Shown: positions 15,861 through 24,544 of the stretch, piece by piece
Position numbering within the stretch: the first letter of the stretch is position 1
Layout: each line of letters begins with the position of its first letter
Virus record (IMG/VR): IMGVR_UViG_3300014050_000006
Span: 1 to 64,000 of that record
DNA: 64,000 nt
Direction: 5' to 3' (one strand)
Source of the DNA: a virus
Notes under the pieces: model-generated
What the model was told of the DNA's origin: nothing
The model's database searches: none
What the model saw: the letters and a program-made list of their open reading frames with translations, nothing else
Program-made: the position numbers and the translations under genes

Positions 15861-17345
15861 ATGATTTATTCTGTTCAGATTGAACGACATGTATTAAGCG
15901 GTTTAATTAAATATCAAAATCTTTTTGCAGATATTGATACTTTTATTTCCGAAAATGATTTTTATAATGATGTACATTCTACAATTTATGCAGTTTACAA
16001 AAACATAAAACATAAAGGCGAAACAGTAGATAAAGTATTATTAGCAGAAAAAATTAAAAATTTAGGTATATCTTTTAAAGATGACATCAATATTTATGAT
16101 TATATTGATAATCTTTCATTTTCTCAGATCACAGAAAAAGCGACACTAGAAGCATGTCAAGAACTACTTAAGCTAAGAATTAGAAGAGAAATTCTTGAAA
16201 CTGCGGATAAAATTAAAACTCATGTTTCAAAAAATAGCGAATTATCTATAGATCAAATCTTATCAGATGCAGATGCTATGTATAATGGTAAAATATCTGC
16301 TTATACTACAAATGATTTACCAGTTAATCTTTTCCAAGATGCAGAAGATATTATTGAAGAAATTGGAAACTCTCCTAAAGAAGAAACTGGATTAATAACT
16401 CCATATCCAGAATTTAATAGAATGTATGGTGGTTTAAAAAATGGTAATATTTATGCAATCGTAAGTCGTCCAGGCCAAGGTAAAAGTACTTGGATTAATG
16501 ATATGTGTTTTAAAACATCTATCAATCCAAAGAATAAAGTCAAAGCTCTTATTTTAGATACAGAAATGCAAGCAATAGATATTAGATTTAGAATGATATC
16601 TTCATTAACAGGTGTTCCAGTTTGGTATTTGGAAACTGGTAATTGGCGAAAAAATGAAGAAATGGTAGTAAAAGTTAGATCTGCTTGGCCAGTAATTAAA
16701 AATTATCAATATCATCATTATCATGTTGGTAGTAAAAACATTGATCAAATTTGCTCTATGATTCGTAGATGGCATCTTTCTCACGTTGGAAGAGGAAATC
16801 AAGCTGTAATTGCATACGACTATATTAAACTTACTGGCGAAAAAGTTGGGCAAAACTGGGCTGAACATCAAGCGATTGGAGATAAGATTGATAAGTTAAA
16901 AAGAATTTCAGAAGAATTACAAACCCCAATTATTACAGCGATGCAATTAAATCGAAGTGGAGAATCTTTTAATCGAAAAGGCGCAGATGTTACAGATGAC
17001 GCTTCTGCGATTTCATTGTCAGATAGACTACAATGGTTTGCTTCATTCGTAGCAATTTTTAGAAGAAAAACTGTTGATGAATTAGCTTTAGATACTCCAC
17101 AATTTGGAACTCATAAACTAATTCCAACTAAAACTCGATTCCAAGGTAAAGACGCAGCGGGGCATCAAGATATTGTGCGTAGATTAGATGCTACAGGAAA
17201 AGAAACATGGGCACAAAATTACCTTAATTATAGAGTAGAAAATTTCAATATCACAGAGCATGGATCATTAGTAGAGATTGCAGCTAGACAAAGAGAGCAA
17301 TATCAATTAAATGATCAAAATCAAAATGATGGAGAATTATTATGA
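15861..17345 (+). CDS. dnaB: Replicative DNA helicase, DnaB family
   Basis: The 494-residue protein has a DnaB N-terminal helical domain (about 1-110) and a RecA-like motor: Walker A SRPGQGKST (202-210), the conserved Glu in LDTEMQ (232-237), Walker B-like VIAYDYIKL (about 314-322), a TAMQLNR sensor segment and a C-terminal Arg-rich loop. It unwinds DNA at the phage fork as a hexamer. The following thyX gene overlaps its end by 4 nt. Its own strong promoter and lack of a ribosome-binding site suggest translation from a leaderless message. Confidence 0.9.
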   Translation: MIYSVQIERHVLSGLIKYQNLFADIDTFISENDFYNDVHSTIYAVYKNIKHKGETVDKVLLAEKIKNLGISFKDDINIYDYIDNLSFSQITEKATLEACQELLKLRIRREILETADKIKTHVSKNSELSIDQILSDADAMYNGKISAYTTNDLPVNLFQDAEDIIEEIGNSPKEETGLITPYPEFNRMYGGLKNGNIYAIVSRPGQGKSTWINDMCFKTSINPKNKVKALILDTEMQAIDIRFRMISSLTGVPVWYLETGNWRKNEEMVVKVRSAWPVIKNYQYHHYHVGSKNIDQICSMIRRWHLSHVGRGNQAVIAYDYIKLTGEKVGQNWAEHQAIGDKIDKLKRISEELQTPIITAMQLNRSGESFNRKGADVTDDASAISLSDRLQWFASFVAIFRRKTVDELALDTPQFGTHKLIPTKTRFQGKDAAGHQDIVRRLDATGKETWAQNYLNYRVENFNITEHGSLVEIAARQREQYQLNDQNQNDGELL

Positions 17346-18001
17346 ATGTTAAATTAGTATCAGTTACCAAACCAGAAATAGATGGAGTTTATAATGGAGA
17401 AGATTTAGTAGCATACTGCGCAAGAGTTAGCAACCCATCTAATCAAATGAATACAGAAACTGCGCCAAAACTTTTAAAATTTTTAATCAAACATAAACAT
17501 TGGAGTCCATTTGAAATGGTTGATATGACTGTAGAGATTAAAACTAGTAGAGCAATTGCAGCACAAATATTAAGACATCGCTCTTTTTCTTTTCAAGAGT
17601 TTAGTCAAAGATATAGCACAGCAAATGAATTTGAAGATATTGAACTTAGAATGCAAGGAGATAAAAATAGACAAGTTGGAGAAGAATTAATATCTAGAAA
17701 TCATCCAGAGTATGATAATGTGACTACTTTTATGATGGAAAGTTTGGCTATGGCTCAAGATTGCTATGATTTAATGATTCAAGCTGGAATCGCTAAAGAA
17801 GTAGCTAGAATGGTTTTACCATTAACAACTCAAACAACAATGTATATGAAAGGTTCATTAAGAAGTTGGATTCACTATCTCGATCTTAGAACAGAAAAAA
17901 ATACTCAAAAAGAACATAGATTAATTGCAGAAGAATGTAAAAAAATATTTATCGAACAATTTCCAACTATATCGGAGGCTTTAGAATGGAAACTGGAGTA
18001 A
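17342..18001 (+). CDS. thyX: Flavin-dependent thymidylate synthase
   Basis: The 219-residue protein has the ThyX signature RHR-x11-S (R78-H79-R80, with EFSQRYS up to S92) and a C-terminal ARMVLPLTTQTTMYMKGSLRSW segment that binds FAD and dUMP. It methylates dUMP to dTMP using methylenetetrahydrofolate and FADH2, supplying the thymidine that an AT-rich genome needs. Length is normal for the family. It is tightly packed between helicase and primase genes (4-nt and 16-nt overlaps). Confidence 0.92.
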   Translation: MNVKLVSVTKPEIDGVYNGEDLVAYCARVSNPSNQMNTETAPKLLKFLIKHKHWSPFEMVDMTVEIKTSRAIAAQILRHRSFSFQEFSQRYSTANEFEDIELRMQGDKNRQVGEELISRNHPEYDNVTTFMMESLAMAQDCYDLMIQAGIAKEVARMVLPLTTQTTMYMKGSLRSWIHYLDLRTEKNTQKEHRLIAEECKKIFIEQFPTISEALEWKLE

Positions 18002-18891
18002 ACATTCATCAAATATTGACTAGCATGGGATATTCTCTAAAAGATTTTGGAAGAGAATATCGAGCAAAACCAATCTATCGAGACAGCGATAATGATACTG
18101 TATTAAGAATTTACAAAGATTCTGGATTTTGGGTAGACTTCAAAGAGAATATTAGTGGAGATTTCAACTCTTTAGTCAAGATGAGTTTGAAACTTGAAAC
18201 AGAAGAGCAAGCTAAAATTTGGTTAAAAAATAATAATTTTCAACATATAGTAAATAAAGATGAAAAACCTAAAATTAAAGAAAAGAAAACTTTTGATAAA
18301 GATCTTCTTTTAAAATTAAATAAAAACCATGAATATTGGATTAATAGAGGAATCGAAGAAAATGTGTTGAAACAATTTCAAGGCGGAATTGCTAACGCTG
18401 GAAAAATGAAAGACAGATATGTATTTCCAATATTTAATAGTAAAAATGAAATTACAGGATTTTCTGGTAGAGATATAACAAATAAAAGTAAAATTAAATG
18501 GAAACATTTAGGAGATAAAAGTTCATGGTGTTATCCAATGTTTTTGAATGTAGAAGATATTAAAGAGCGCAAAGAAGTATTTTTAATTGAAAGTATTGGA
18601 GATTGTTTAGCTCTTTATCAAGCTGGAATAACCAATACCATTGTTACTTTTGGATTAGAAATAAGTATTTCAATACTTAATTTTTTGCTTAAGATTGATC
18701 CGAATAAAATTTATATATCATTTAATAATGATTCAGAAAAAAATAATGCTGGAAATCAAGCTTGCGAAAAAGGAATGAATAAATTATTAAGATATTTTGA
18801 TGCAAGACAACTTTCTATTAAGCTTCCAACAAAAAAAGATTTTGGAGAGATGAATAAAGAAGAAATTTTACAATGGAAAAACAATCTTTAA
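17986..18891 (+). CDS. DNA primase with TOPRIM domain and Cys-less N-terminus
   Basis: The 301-residue protein keeps the order of bacterial and phage primases. Residues 1-65 occupy the place of the CHC2 zinc-binding domain but contain no zinc ligands (YRAKPIYRDSDNDTVLRI). RYVFPIF and GFSGRD (144-162) belong to the RNA-polymerase basic region. LIESIGDCLAL (200-210) is the TOPRIM Glu motif, and SFNNDSEKN (245-253) replaces the usual DxD with NxD. It probably makes RNA primers with the DnaB helicase. The altered TOPRIM acid cluster is unusual. Confidence 0.75.
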   Translation: METGVNIHQILTSMGYSLKDFGREYRAKPIYRDSDNDTVLRIYKDSGFWVDFKENISGDFNSLVKMSLKLETEEQAKIWLKNNNFQHIVNKDEKPKIKEKKTFDKDLLLKLNKNHEYWINRGIEENVLKQFQGGIANAGKMKDRYVFPIFNSKNEITGFSGRDITNKSKIKWKHLGDKSSWCYPMFLNVEDIKERKEVFLIESIGDCLALYQAGITNTIVTFGLEISISILNFLLKIDPNKIYISFNNDSEKNNAGNQACEKGMNKLLRYFDARQLSIKLPTKKDFGEMNKEEILQWKNNL

Positions 18892-19820
18892 AAACATTAT
18901 CGGCATCAAGAATTAAAACCCTTGAAACTTGTTCTTGGGTTTATTGGCTTAATTATCATGCCAAAGTTCCTCAATCCCAAAATGATGGAGCTTTAAGAGG
19001 CACTATTTGCCATACTGTTTTTGAATTACTTTTAAATAAAAGACATTTAAAAAATTATAAAAGAATCATTAAGAAAAATTCAATAGATGGCGATAAAGCT
19101 ATTGCAAGATTAGTCAAGAAGCTTGCTAAAAAAGTCGAATTAAAAGAAGATAATTACAAACTATTAAATGACATGATATTAGTTGGTCTTAAAAATGACT
19201 TCTTTGGAGAAGGAGGAGAAATAGTCAAGCCAGAGTACGAATTTGATATAACAAATGAAGAACCTAAATATCATATTAAGGGTTTTATAGATAAACCTAT
19301 TAAAATCAAAAAAGAAATGCATATAATTGATTATAAAAGCTCAAAATATAAGTTTAGGGGTGATGACCTTGAAGCTAATATTCAAGCTATGATGTATAGT
19401 CTTGCTAGTAAAAAATTATGGCCAAAATTAAAACCAATTGTTAAATTCTTATTTTTAAGATTTCCAAAACAACCAATACAAGAATTAACTTTCGATGATA
19501 ATCAACTTAAAGGATTTGAGCATTATTTACAACATATAAATGAATATGTTAATAATTTTGATCAAAATTCAGCTCAAGCAAATTTTGCAGCAGATAATGC
19601 TAAAAATAAATGGATGTGTCAAGTTGGTGGGTGGAAATGCCCATATAAAAATCCATATGAATATTATGTAAAAATAAATGACAAAGGTGAAATAATTGAA
19701 ACTAGCTTACAAAATGATTTTAAAAATATTAAAGGATTTAAAATAGAAACAAGAAAATATGAAGGATGTCCAAAATTTAACAATAAATCAGTATCTAAAG
19801 ATGACGACTTTTTAGATTGA
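18873..19820 (+). CDS. RecB/Cas4-like PD-(D/E)XK exonuclease
   Basis: The 315-residue protein has the motifs of PDDEXK_1 nucleases: LSASRIKTLETC (9-20), GTICHTVFELL (43-53) with the conserved His, IKGFIDKPI (135-143) with catalytic Asp, MHIIDYKSSK (149-158) with Asp-x-Lys, and NIQAMMYSLA (169-178) with the QxxxY motif. An early Cys (C20) and late cysteines (CQVGGWKC, EGCPKF) could bind an Fe-S cluster as in Cas4/AddB. It probably trims DNA ends in the recombination pathway. Overlaps primase by 19 nt. Confidence 0.8.
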   Translation: MEKQSLKTLSASRIKTLETCSWVYWLNYHAKVPQSQNDGALRGTICHTVFELLLNKRHLKNYKRIIKKNSIDGDKAIARLVKKLAKKVELKEDNYKLLNDMILVGLKNDFFGEGGEIVKPEYEFDITNEEPKYHIKGFIDKPIKIKKEMHIIDYKSSKYKFRGDDLEANIQAMMYSLASKKLWPKLKPIVKFLFLRFPKQPIQELTFDDNQLKGFEHYLQHINEYVNNFDQNSAQANFAADNAKNKWMCQVGGWKCPYKNPYEYYVKINDKGEIIETSLQNDFKNIKGFKIETRKYEGCPKFNNKSVSKDDDFLD

Positions 19821-19845
19821 CATATTAATATATTATATATATAAT
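19817..19845 (+). promoter_or_regulatory. Consensus sigma-70 promoter, TTGACA-N17-TATAAT
   Basis: Both hexamers are perfect: TTGACA (19817-19822, overlapping the nuclease stop codon) and TATAAT (19840-19845), with a 17-nt spacer. The -10 ends 6 nt before the ATG at 19852, predicting transcription from the start codon itself. Confidence 0.8.
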
Positions 19846-19851
19846 AGCCCA

Positions 19852-20616
19852 ATGGAAGTATTACCAGTTTTTAAGTCTCATTATAGTATAGGCAGATCAA
19901 TTCTTACTTTAGAAGATGAAGATATTTCTGAAAATGATCCAGATTCAATTATTGACATAGCTAAAAAGAATAACATAAAAGATTTATTTTTAATTGAAGA
20001 TAATATGTCTTCTTTTCTTCAAGCGTATACTAATTCCAAAAAAAATAATATTAATTTAAGATATGGATTAAGATTATCAATTAATGACAATATAGAAGAT
20101 AAAACAGAAGAATCAAGGAGTAAAACATCAAAAATAGTTATATTTTTTAAAACTAATGAAGGTTATACTAGACTTATTAAAATCTTCACAGAAGCAGCGA
20201 AAAATGGATTTTATTATGAACCAAGAATTGATTACAAAACATTAGAAAAAATGTGGTCAGATAATGATTTGATGCTTTGTGTTCCATTTTATGATTCTTT
20301 TATTTTCAACAATACTTTAAAAAATTCTATTTGTATTCCAAATTTCAACTTTACTAAACCAGTAATGCTTTTAGAAAATAATTGTCTTCCTTTTAATTCT
20401 CTTATAAAAGAAAAAGTAATTAAATATGCCGAGGCAAACAAATTAGAAGTTTTAAATGTTAAAAGTATTTATTATAAAACAAAGAAAGATTTTAAATCTT
20501 ATCTTACTTTTAGATGCATTAATAATAGAACAACCTTAAATAAGCCAGAACTAAATCATATGAGCAGCGATGAATTTTGTTTTGATTCTTGGAAAGAACA
20601 AGTAAATGTTAATTAA
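19852..20616 (+). CDS. Degenerate PHP-like N-terminal part of DNA polymerase III alpha
   Basis: The 254-residue protein resembles the PHP domain that begins bacterial Pol III alpha: FKSHYSIG (7-14) sits where HxHSxYS is expected, IKDLFLIEDNMSSFLQAYT (42-60) aligns with the TDHxxxxG strand, and NINLRYGLRLS (65-76) with IKPIxGxE. The metal-binding His/Asp residues are mostly missing (one His in the first motif, IED for TDH), so hydrolase activity is unlikely. It is a separate gene; the polymerase body is encoded 1.3 kb downstream. It probably serves as a structural subunit. Confidence 0.6.
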   Translation: MEVLPVFKSHYSIGRSILTLEDEDISENDPDSIIDIAKKNNIKDLFLIEDNMSSFLQAYTNSKKNNINLRYGLRLSINDNIEDKTEESRSKTSKIVIFFKTNEGYTRLIKIFTEAAKNGFYYEPRIDYKTLEKMWSDNDLMLCVPFYDSFIFNNTLKNSICIPNFNFTKPVMLLENNCLPFNSLIKEKVIKYAEANKLEVLNVKSIYYKTKKDFKSYLTFRCINNRTTLNKPELNHMSSDEFCFDSWKEQVNVN

Positions 20617-21079
20617 AAAATTAACTATTAATGGCACTAAAGCTATCCAAAGAGAAGATCGAGAGGATAGGCTTAGAGATTATAAACAATGGATTTATGA
20701 TCAACCTAAACTATATGCATCTGATATTGACCAAATTGAATGGGGCTACCAAAATGGCGAAGAAGAACCAGTAGCAGTTCTTGAATTAACGAGAATTGAT
20801 AGAGAATTTAGACCCTCAGATAAATATTTTGAAGCAATTATTCATAGATTTTTTGTTAGAGATACTCAAGCCAGAAGAATTATAAAAGTTGCAAAAAGAT
20901 TAGGAGTCGAAGCATATATTGTTGCTTTTTTACAAGATCTTTCTGGATTTTCTATGTATAATCTTTGCAAACAAGATGGATGGAAGCATATTTCTCCACA
21001 AGAATATTTAAATTGGCATTATCAAATAAGAGGATTAAATGGATTTATTAAAACAAATACAGATCCATTTTTAGATTAA
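20606..21079 (+). CDS. Unknown protein with possible PD-(D/E)XK-like core
   Basis: The 157-residue protein has a motif order suggestive of a nuclease fold: an acidic ASDIDQIEW segment (38-46) and, after a short turn, a VAVLELTRID strand (56-65) where E-x-K would be expected but Thr is present. The second half (about 100-150) contains VEAYIVAF, KHISPQEYLNW and a Trp-rich end. It overlaps the PHP-like gene by 11 nt and ends 1 nt before the exonuclease gene. I do not recognise a named family; nuclease activity is doubtful without the Lys. Confidence 0.45.
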   Translation: MLIKKLTINGTKAIQREDREDRLRDYKQWIYDQPKLYASDIDQIEWGYQNGEEEPVAVLELTRIDREFRPSDKYFEAIIHRFFVRDTQARRIIKVAKRLGVEAYIVAFLQDLSGFSMYNLCKQDGWKHISPQEYLNWHYQIRGLNGFIKTNTDPFLD

Positions 21080-21080
21080 T

Positions 21081-21719
21081 ATGGACGAGCATCTTTTAAG
21101 ATATAATAAAAATAAGACTTTTGTTTTTATTGATTTAGAAACATTTAATCTTTGCTTAAACTTTTGCCATAATCTTCCTTGGCAAATTGGACTTATTAAA
21201 GCTAAAGGTGATTTTAAAGTTGATAGTAAAAATTTTTATATTAAATGGGATACAGACTTAAAAATAAGCGATGATGCAGCTAGAATTACAAGATATGATC
21301 ATAAAAGAGTTCAAAAAGAAGGTTTGAATATCAAAGACGCTTTTCCAACAATTAAAGATTGGTTAGATCACGCTGATTATATAGTTGGTCATAATATTTT
21401 AGGTTTCGATATTTATTTGATAAAAGAGCTTTATAAAATAATGGGATGCCATTATGAACATTTATCTAAAAAAATAATTGATACAAATTGTATTGCTAGA
21501 GGTATTAAATATGGAACTCCATATAAATCTGACATGAATTTATTAGAATATCAATATAAAATTTATCATACTAAAAAGAAAAATATAAAAAGCTCATTGA
21601 CAGCTTTAGGAAAAGAGAATAATATAGATCATGATTACGAAAAACTCCATGATGCTATTAATGATCTTGACTTAAACTTAAAAGTATGGAATAAATTGAA
21701 ATGGCAAGTAGAGGTATAA
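21081..21719 (+). CDS. DEDDh 3'-5' exonuclease (DnaQ-like proofreading)
   Basis: The 212-residue protein has the exonuclease motifs: FVFIDLETFN (15-24, D18 and E20), HNILGFD (104-110, D110) and an H-D pair in KLHDAINDLDLN (H190, D195). These form the DEDDh active site that binds two metals and excises mismatched nucleotides. It lies between the PHP-like and polymerase genes, the usual genetic partners of a Pol III proofreading subunit, so it most likely proofreads for that polymerase. It ends 1 nt before the next gene. Confidence 0.85.
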   Translation: MDEHLLRYNKNKTFVFIDLETFNLCLNFCHNLPWQIGLIKAKGDFKVDSKNFYIKWDTDLKISDDAARITRYDHKRVQKEGLNIKDAFPTIKDWLDHADYIVGHNILGFDIYLIKELYKIMGCHYEHLSKKIIDTNCIARGIKYGTPYKSDMNLLEYQYKIYHTKKKNIKSSLTALGKENNIDHDYEKLHDAINDLDLNLKVWNKLKWQVEV

Positions 21720-21720
21720 T

Positions 21721-21945
21721 ATGGCATCATTAGACGATGTATACGACATGACGCAAAAATTAGAAGATAATAACATCGAATATCTTTTAATTACAATCAC
21801 TAAAGGTAAAAAACAAGGTAAAGCTGATGTATTTTATTATCTTAAAAATGCAGAATCTATGAGAGTTCTAGCTAAAGGTTTAGAAGCATTTAATCAAGAA
21901 ATAGATAATATAGAAAGAGACGAAAACTCAGATGATGAATCTTAA
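21721..21945 (+). CDS. Small acidic protein of the polymerase operon
   Basis: The 74-residue protein has one alpha/beta unit (EYLLITITKGKKQGKADVFYYL, then a helix with MRVLAKGLEAF) and an acidic tail ending DENSDDES. The same layout, with a GYILFNF strand and acidic end, occurs in the protein at 15508-15804. It overlaps the polymerase gene by 14 nt and follows the exonuclease by 1 nt. It may be a small holoenzyme accessory; no named family recognised. Confidence 0.5.
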   Translation: MASLDDVYDMTQKLEDNNIEYLLITITKGKKQGKADVFYYLKNAESMRVLAKGLEAFNQEIDNIERDENSDDES

Positions 21946-24499
21946 TGATTTTACAAAAAATTTTGCTGAAATTGATCTTCCTTTGCATGGAGTAAGATTG
22001 CCAGAATTTAGTATAGATAATCTATATAAACATAAAGTAGAAATCAGTGAAGATTCGTCAAACTATGATTTCTTGAGAGCTTTATCTTTAAAAGGTTTTA
22101 AAGATTTAAATATTAAAAAAGATTCACCAGAATATAAGAAATATATTGATAGAGCTAAATATGAATTAGATACTTTAAAGGAACTAGGATTTATTGATTA
22201 TATATTATTAGTTTGGGATGTTATTAATTATTGTAAAGAACATGATATTCCAGTTGGTCTTGGTAGAGGGTCAGCGGCAGGATCATTAATTTTATATCTA
22301 ATTGGAGTAACTAGAATTGATCCAGTTAGATACAACCTTTATTTTGAAAGATTTATATCCAAGATTCGAGCTAAAAAGCAGGTTGTTGATGGAATAACCT
22401 ATTTAGATGGTAGTTTGATGTGTGACGTTGATTTGGATATTTGTTATTACAATAGACCTAAAGTATTACAATATTTAGAAGAAAAATTTAAAGGTAAAAC
22501 TAGTAAAATTTTAACATTAAATACTCTTAGCGGAAAACTATTAATTAAAGAATGTGGCAAAATTATTGATGAAAAATCTGAACAGGAAATGACTGAAATA
22601 TCATCTCTAATTCCTAAAGTATTCGGTCAAGTAAAAGATATTTCAATTGCTTACGAAGAAGTGCCAAAATTCAAAGATTGGTGTGATGCAAATAAAGAAA
22701 TCTATCAAATAGCTTTAAAATTAAGAAATCTTATTAAGAATAAAGGAGTACATCCATCTGGAGTATTACTATCTTATGATTATTTAGAGAACGCTTGCCC
22801 AACAGAATTGTCAAGCGATAAAGAGGCTGTTTCTAGCTTTGACATGAGTTGGGTAAGTTTATTTAATATCAAACTTGATATTCTAGGTTTGAGAAGTGTT
22901 TCAGTTGTAGATGATGTTTGTAAAAGCATTGATAGAAAAGTTACGGATATTGATTTGAATGATGAATCAATATATAGAAATCTTCAAGATTTAAGATCAC
23001 CACACGGGTTATTTCAAATTGAAGCAGATACAAATTTTAGAGTATGTCAAAAAGTTAAACCTAAAAATCTAGAAGAACTGAGTGGAGTTTTAGCACTTGC
23101 AAGACCTGGAGCATTACAATTTGTAGATAAATATGCTGCTCATACAAACTTTCAACAATCCGAAAGTATTCACCCATTTTTTGATGATATTCTAAAAGAT
23201 ACTGGTGGGGTTGCATTGTATCAAGAGCAATTAATGCAAATGGCTCATAAAATTGGTTTTACATTAGACGAAGCAGAAATTTTGAGAAGAATCGTTGGAA
23301 AAAAGAAAACTGAAGAAATTAAAGAATGGCAATCAAAAATTAAGCAAAAAATAAAAACTAATAAACTTGCAAAAGAAGTAGGAGACATCCTTTGGAAGAT
23401 CATGGAAGATTCTGCTAATTATTCATTTAATAAATCTCATTCACTAGCTTATGCAGCTTTAGCAGCAGTTACAGTCTACTTAAAATTTAATTATCCTCAA
23501 CAATTCTTTTTGTCTTTATTGAAGATGACTCGTCATGAACCAGATCCAATTGGAGAAATTTCTAAGATTCAAAAAGAAATGGCATCTTTTGGAATCAAAC
23601 TTTTAAGACCACATGTTATTAAATCTGAAATGGACTTCTCAATTGAAGGCCAAGATATTAGATTTGGTTTACTTTCTGTAAAAGGAATTTCTGATAAATC
23701 AATTGAAAAGTTAAATAGTTTTCGAAATAAATATTCAAATAAGTTTGAAATTTTTCAAGCAGCAGAAGAAGCAGATTTAAATATAGGAGTACTATGCTCT
23801 TTGATTCAAGCTGGAGCATTAACTGGATTTAAACAAAGTAGAAGCAAAATCGTATTAGAGGCTCAACTTTGGAATATTTTAACCACTAAAGAAAAAAGAT
23901 ATGTTATTTCATTTGCTGAAAAGTTTGATCATGATTTGATTAAGATTATTAAACATTTAAATACTTTTACAGATGAAAAAAATAAAGTAATTATTAAAGG
24001 TTCTAGATTAGAAACAATCAAAAGTAAATACGAGCCTTATCTTAAAATTTATAATCAAAATAGTAAAAGCGAAAGTTTCGCTAATTGGTATTATGAGAAA
24101 AGACTTCTTGGTTATACTTATGAAAAATCATTAAAAGATATCTTTATAGAAAAGAAAGAAGATTTAATGACTATTAGCGAAATTCTAGATTTACCAGTTA
24201 ATTCTAAAGTCGCATTTGTTGCGGAAATCATGGATAGTTATTCTGGCACTTCTAAAAATGAAAAGAAAACTAGATTTTTAAGATTAAATACTGGTGATGA
24301 AACTGGTAATATTAATGTTTTATTATTTAATGATAAAATAGATAATAATAAAACTTTGAATAAAGATAAGAATTTTGAAGAAAAAAATATTGTTATATTT
24401 AAAGGAATTAAAAAAGAAGATTGTATATTTGCAGATATTGCAGCAATTCAAGATCATCAAATTTATATGAAATTAAGTGAACTTAAGAGAAGTTCTTGA
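21932..24499 (+). CDS. dnaE: DNA polymerase III alpha subunit (C family), PHP-less
   Basis: The 855-residue protein begins directly in the polymerase palm: GRGSAAGSLILYLIG (111-125), DVDLDI (165-170) carrying two catalytic Asp, then GVHPSGVLLS, KLDILGLRSV with the third Asp, LARPGAL, and the fingers segment with YQEQLMQMA and FNKSHSLAYA. HhH and OB-fold regions follow (OB near 760-850: VAFVAEIMD...IVIFKG). Bacterial DnaE is about 1,160 residues; the missing N-terminal PHP domain is encoded by the gene at 19852. This is the replicative polymerase of the phage. Confidence 0.9.
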   Translation: MMNLNDFTKNFAEIDLPLHGVRLPEFSIDNLYKHKVEISEDSSNYDFLRALSLKGFKDLNIKKDSPEYKKYIDRAKYELDTLKELGFIDYILLVWDVINYCKEHDIPVGLGRGSAAGSLILYLIGVTRIDPVRYNLYFERFISKIRAKKQVVDGITYLDGSLMCDVDLDICYYNRPKVLQYLEEKFKGKTSKILTLNTLSGKLLIKECGKIIDEKSEQEMTEISSLIPKVFGQVKDISIAYEEVPKFKDWCDANKEIYQIALKLRNLIKNKGVHPSGVLLSYDYLENACPTELSSDKEAVSSFDMSWVSLFNIKLDILGLRSVSVVDDVCKSIDRKVTDIDLNDESIYRNLQDLRSPHGLFQIEADTNFRVCQKVKPKNLEELSGVLALARPGALQFVDKYAAHTNFQQSESIHPFFDDILKDTGGVALYQEQLMQMAHKIGFTLDEAEILRRIVGKKKTEEIKEWQSKIKQKIKTNKLAKEVGDILWKIMEDSANYSFNKSHSLAYAALAAVTVYLKFNYPQQFFLSLLKMTRHEPDPIGEISKIQKEMASFGIKLLRPHVIKSEMDFSIEGQDIRFGLLSVKGISDKSIEKLNSFRNKYSNKFEIFQAAEEADLNIGVLCSLIQAGALTGFKQSRSKIVLEAQLWNILTTKEKRYVISFAEKFDHDLIKIIKHLNTFTDEKNKVIIKGSRLETIKSKYEPYLKIYNQNSKSESFANWYYEKRLLGYTYEKSLKDIFIEKKEDLMTISEILDLPVNSKVAFVAEIMDSYSGTSKNEKKTRFLRLNTGDETGNINVLLFNDKIDNNKTLNKDKNFEEKNIVIFKGIKKEDCIFADIAAIQDHQIYMKLSELKRSS

Positions 24500-24509
24500 T
24501 ATAAAATAT

Positions 24510-24538
24510 TTGACATTCATTAATAACTATGGTATTAT
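24510..24538 (+). promoter_or_regulatory. Strong extended -10 promoter, TTGACA-N17-TATTAT
   Basis: TTGACA (24510-24515), a 17-nt spacer and TATTAT (24533-24538), with a TGG extended -10 element just before it, fill the 45-bp gap. The -10 ends 6 nt before the ATG at 24545, placing +1 at the start codon. Confidence 0.8.
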
Positions 24539-24544
24539 CTCAAT

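Noticed and set aside
20606-21945. Group I intron or homing-gene insertion splitting the polymerase gene
   Set aside because: The intervening genes are normal, tightly packed + strand genes with replication-type functions, the PHP-like gene ends normally, and no homing endonuclease or intron core is visible.
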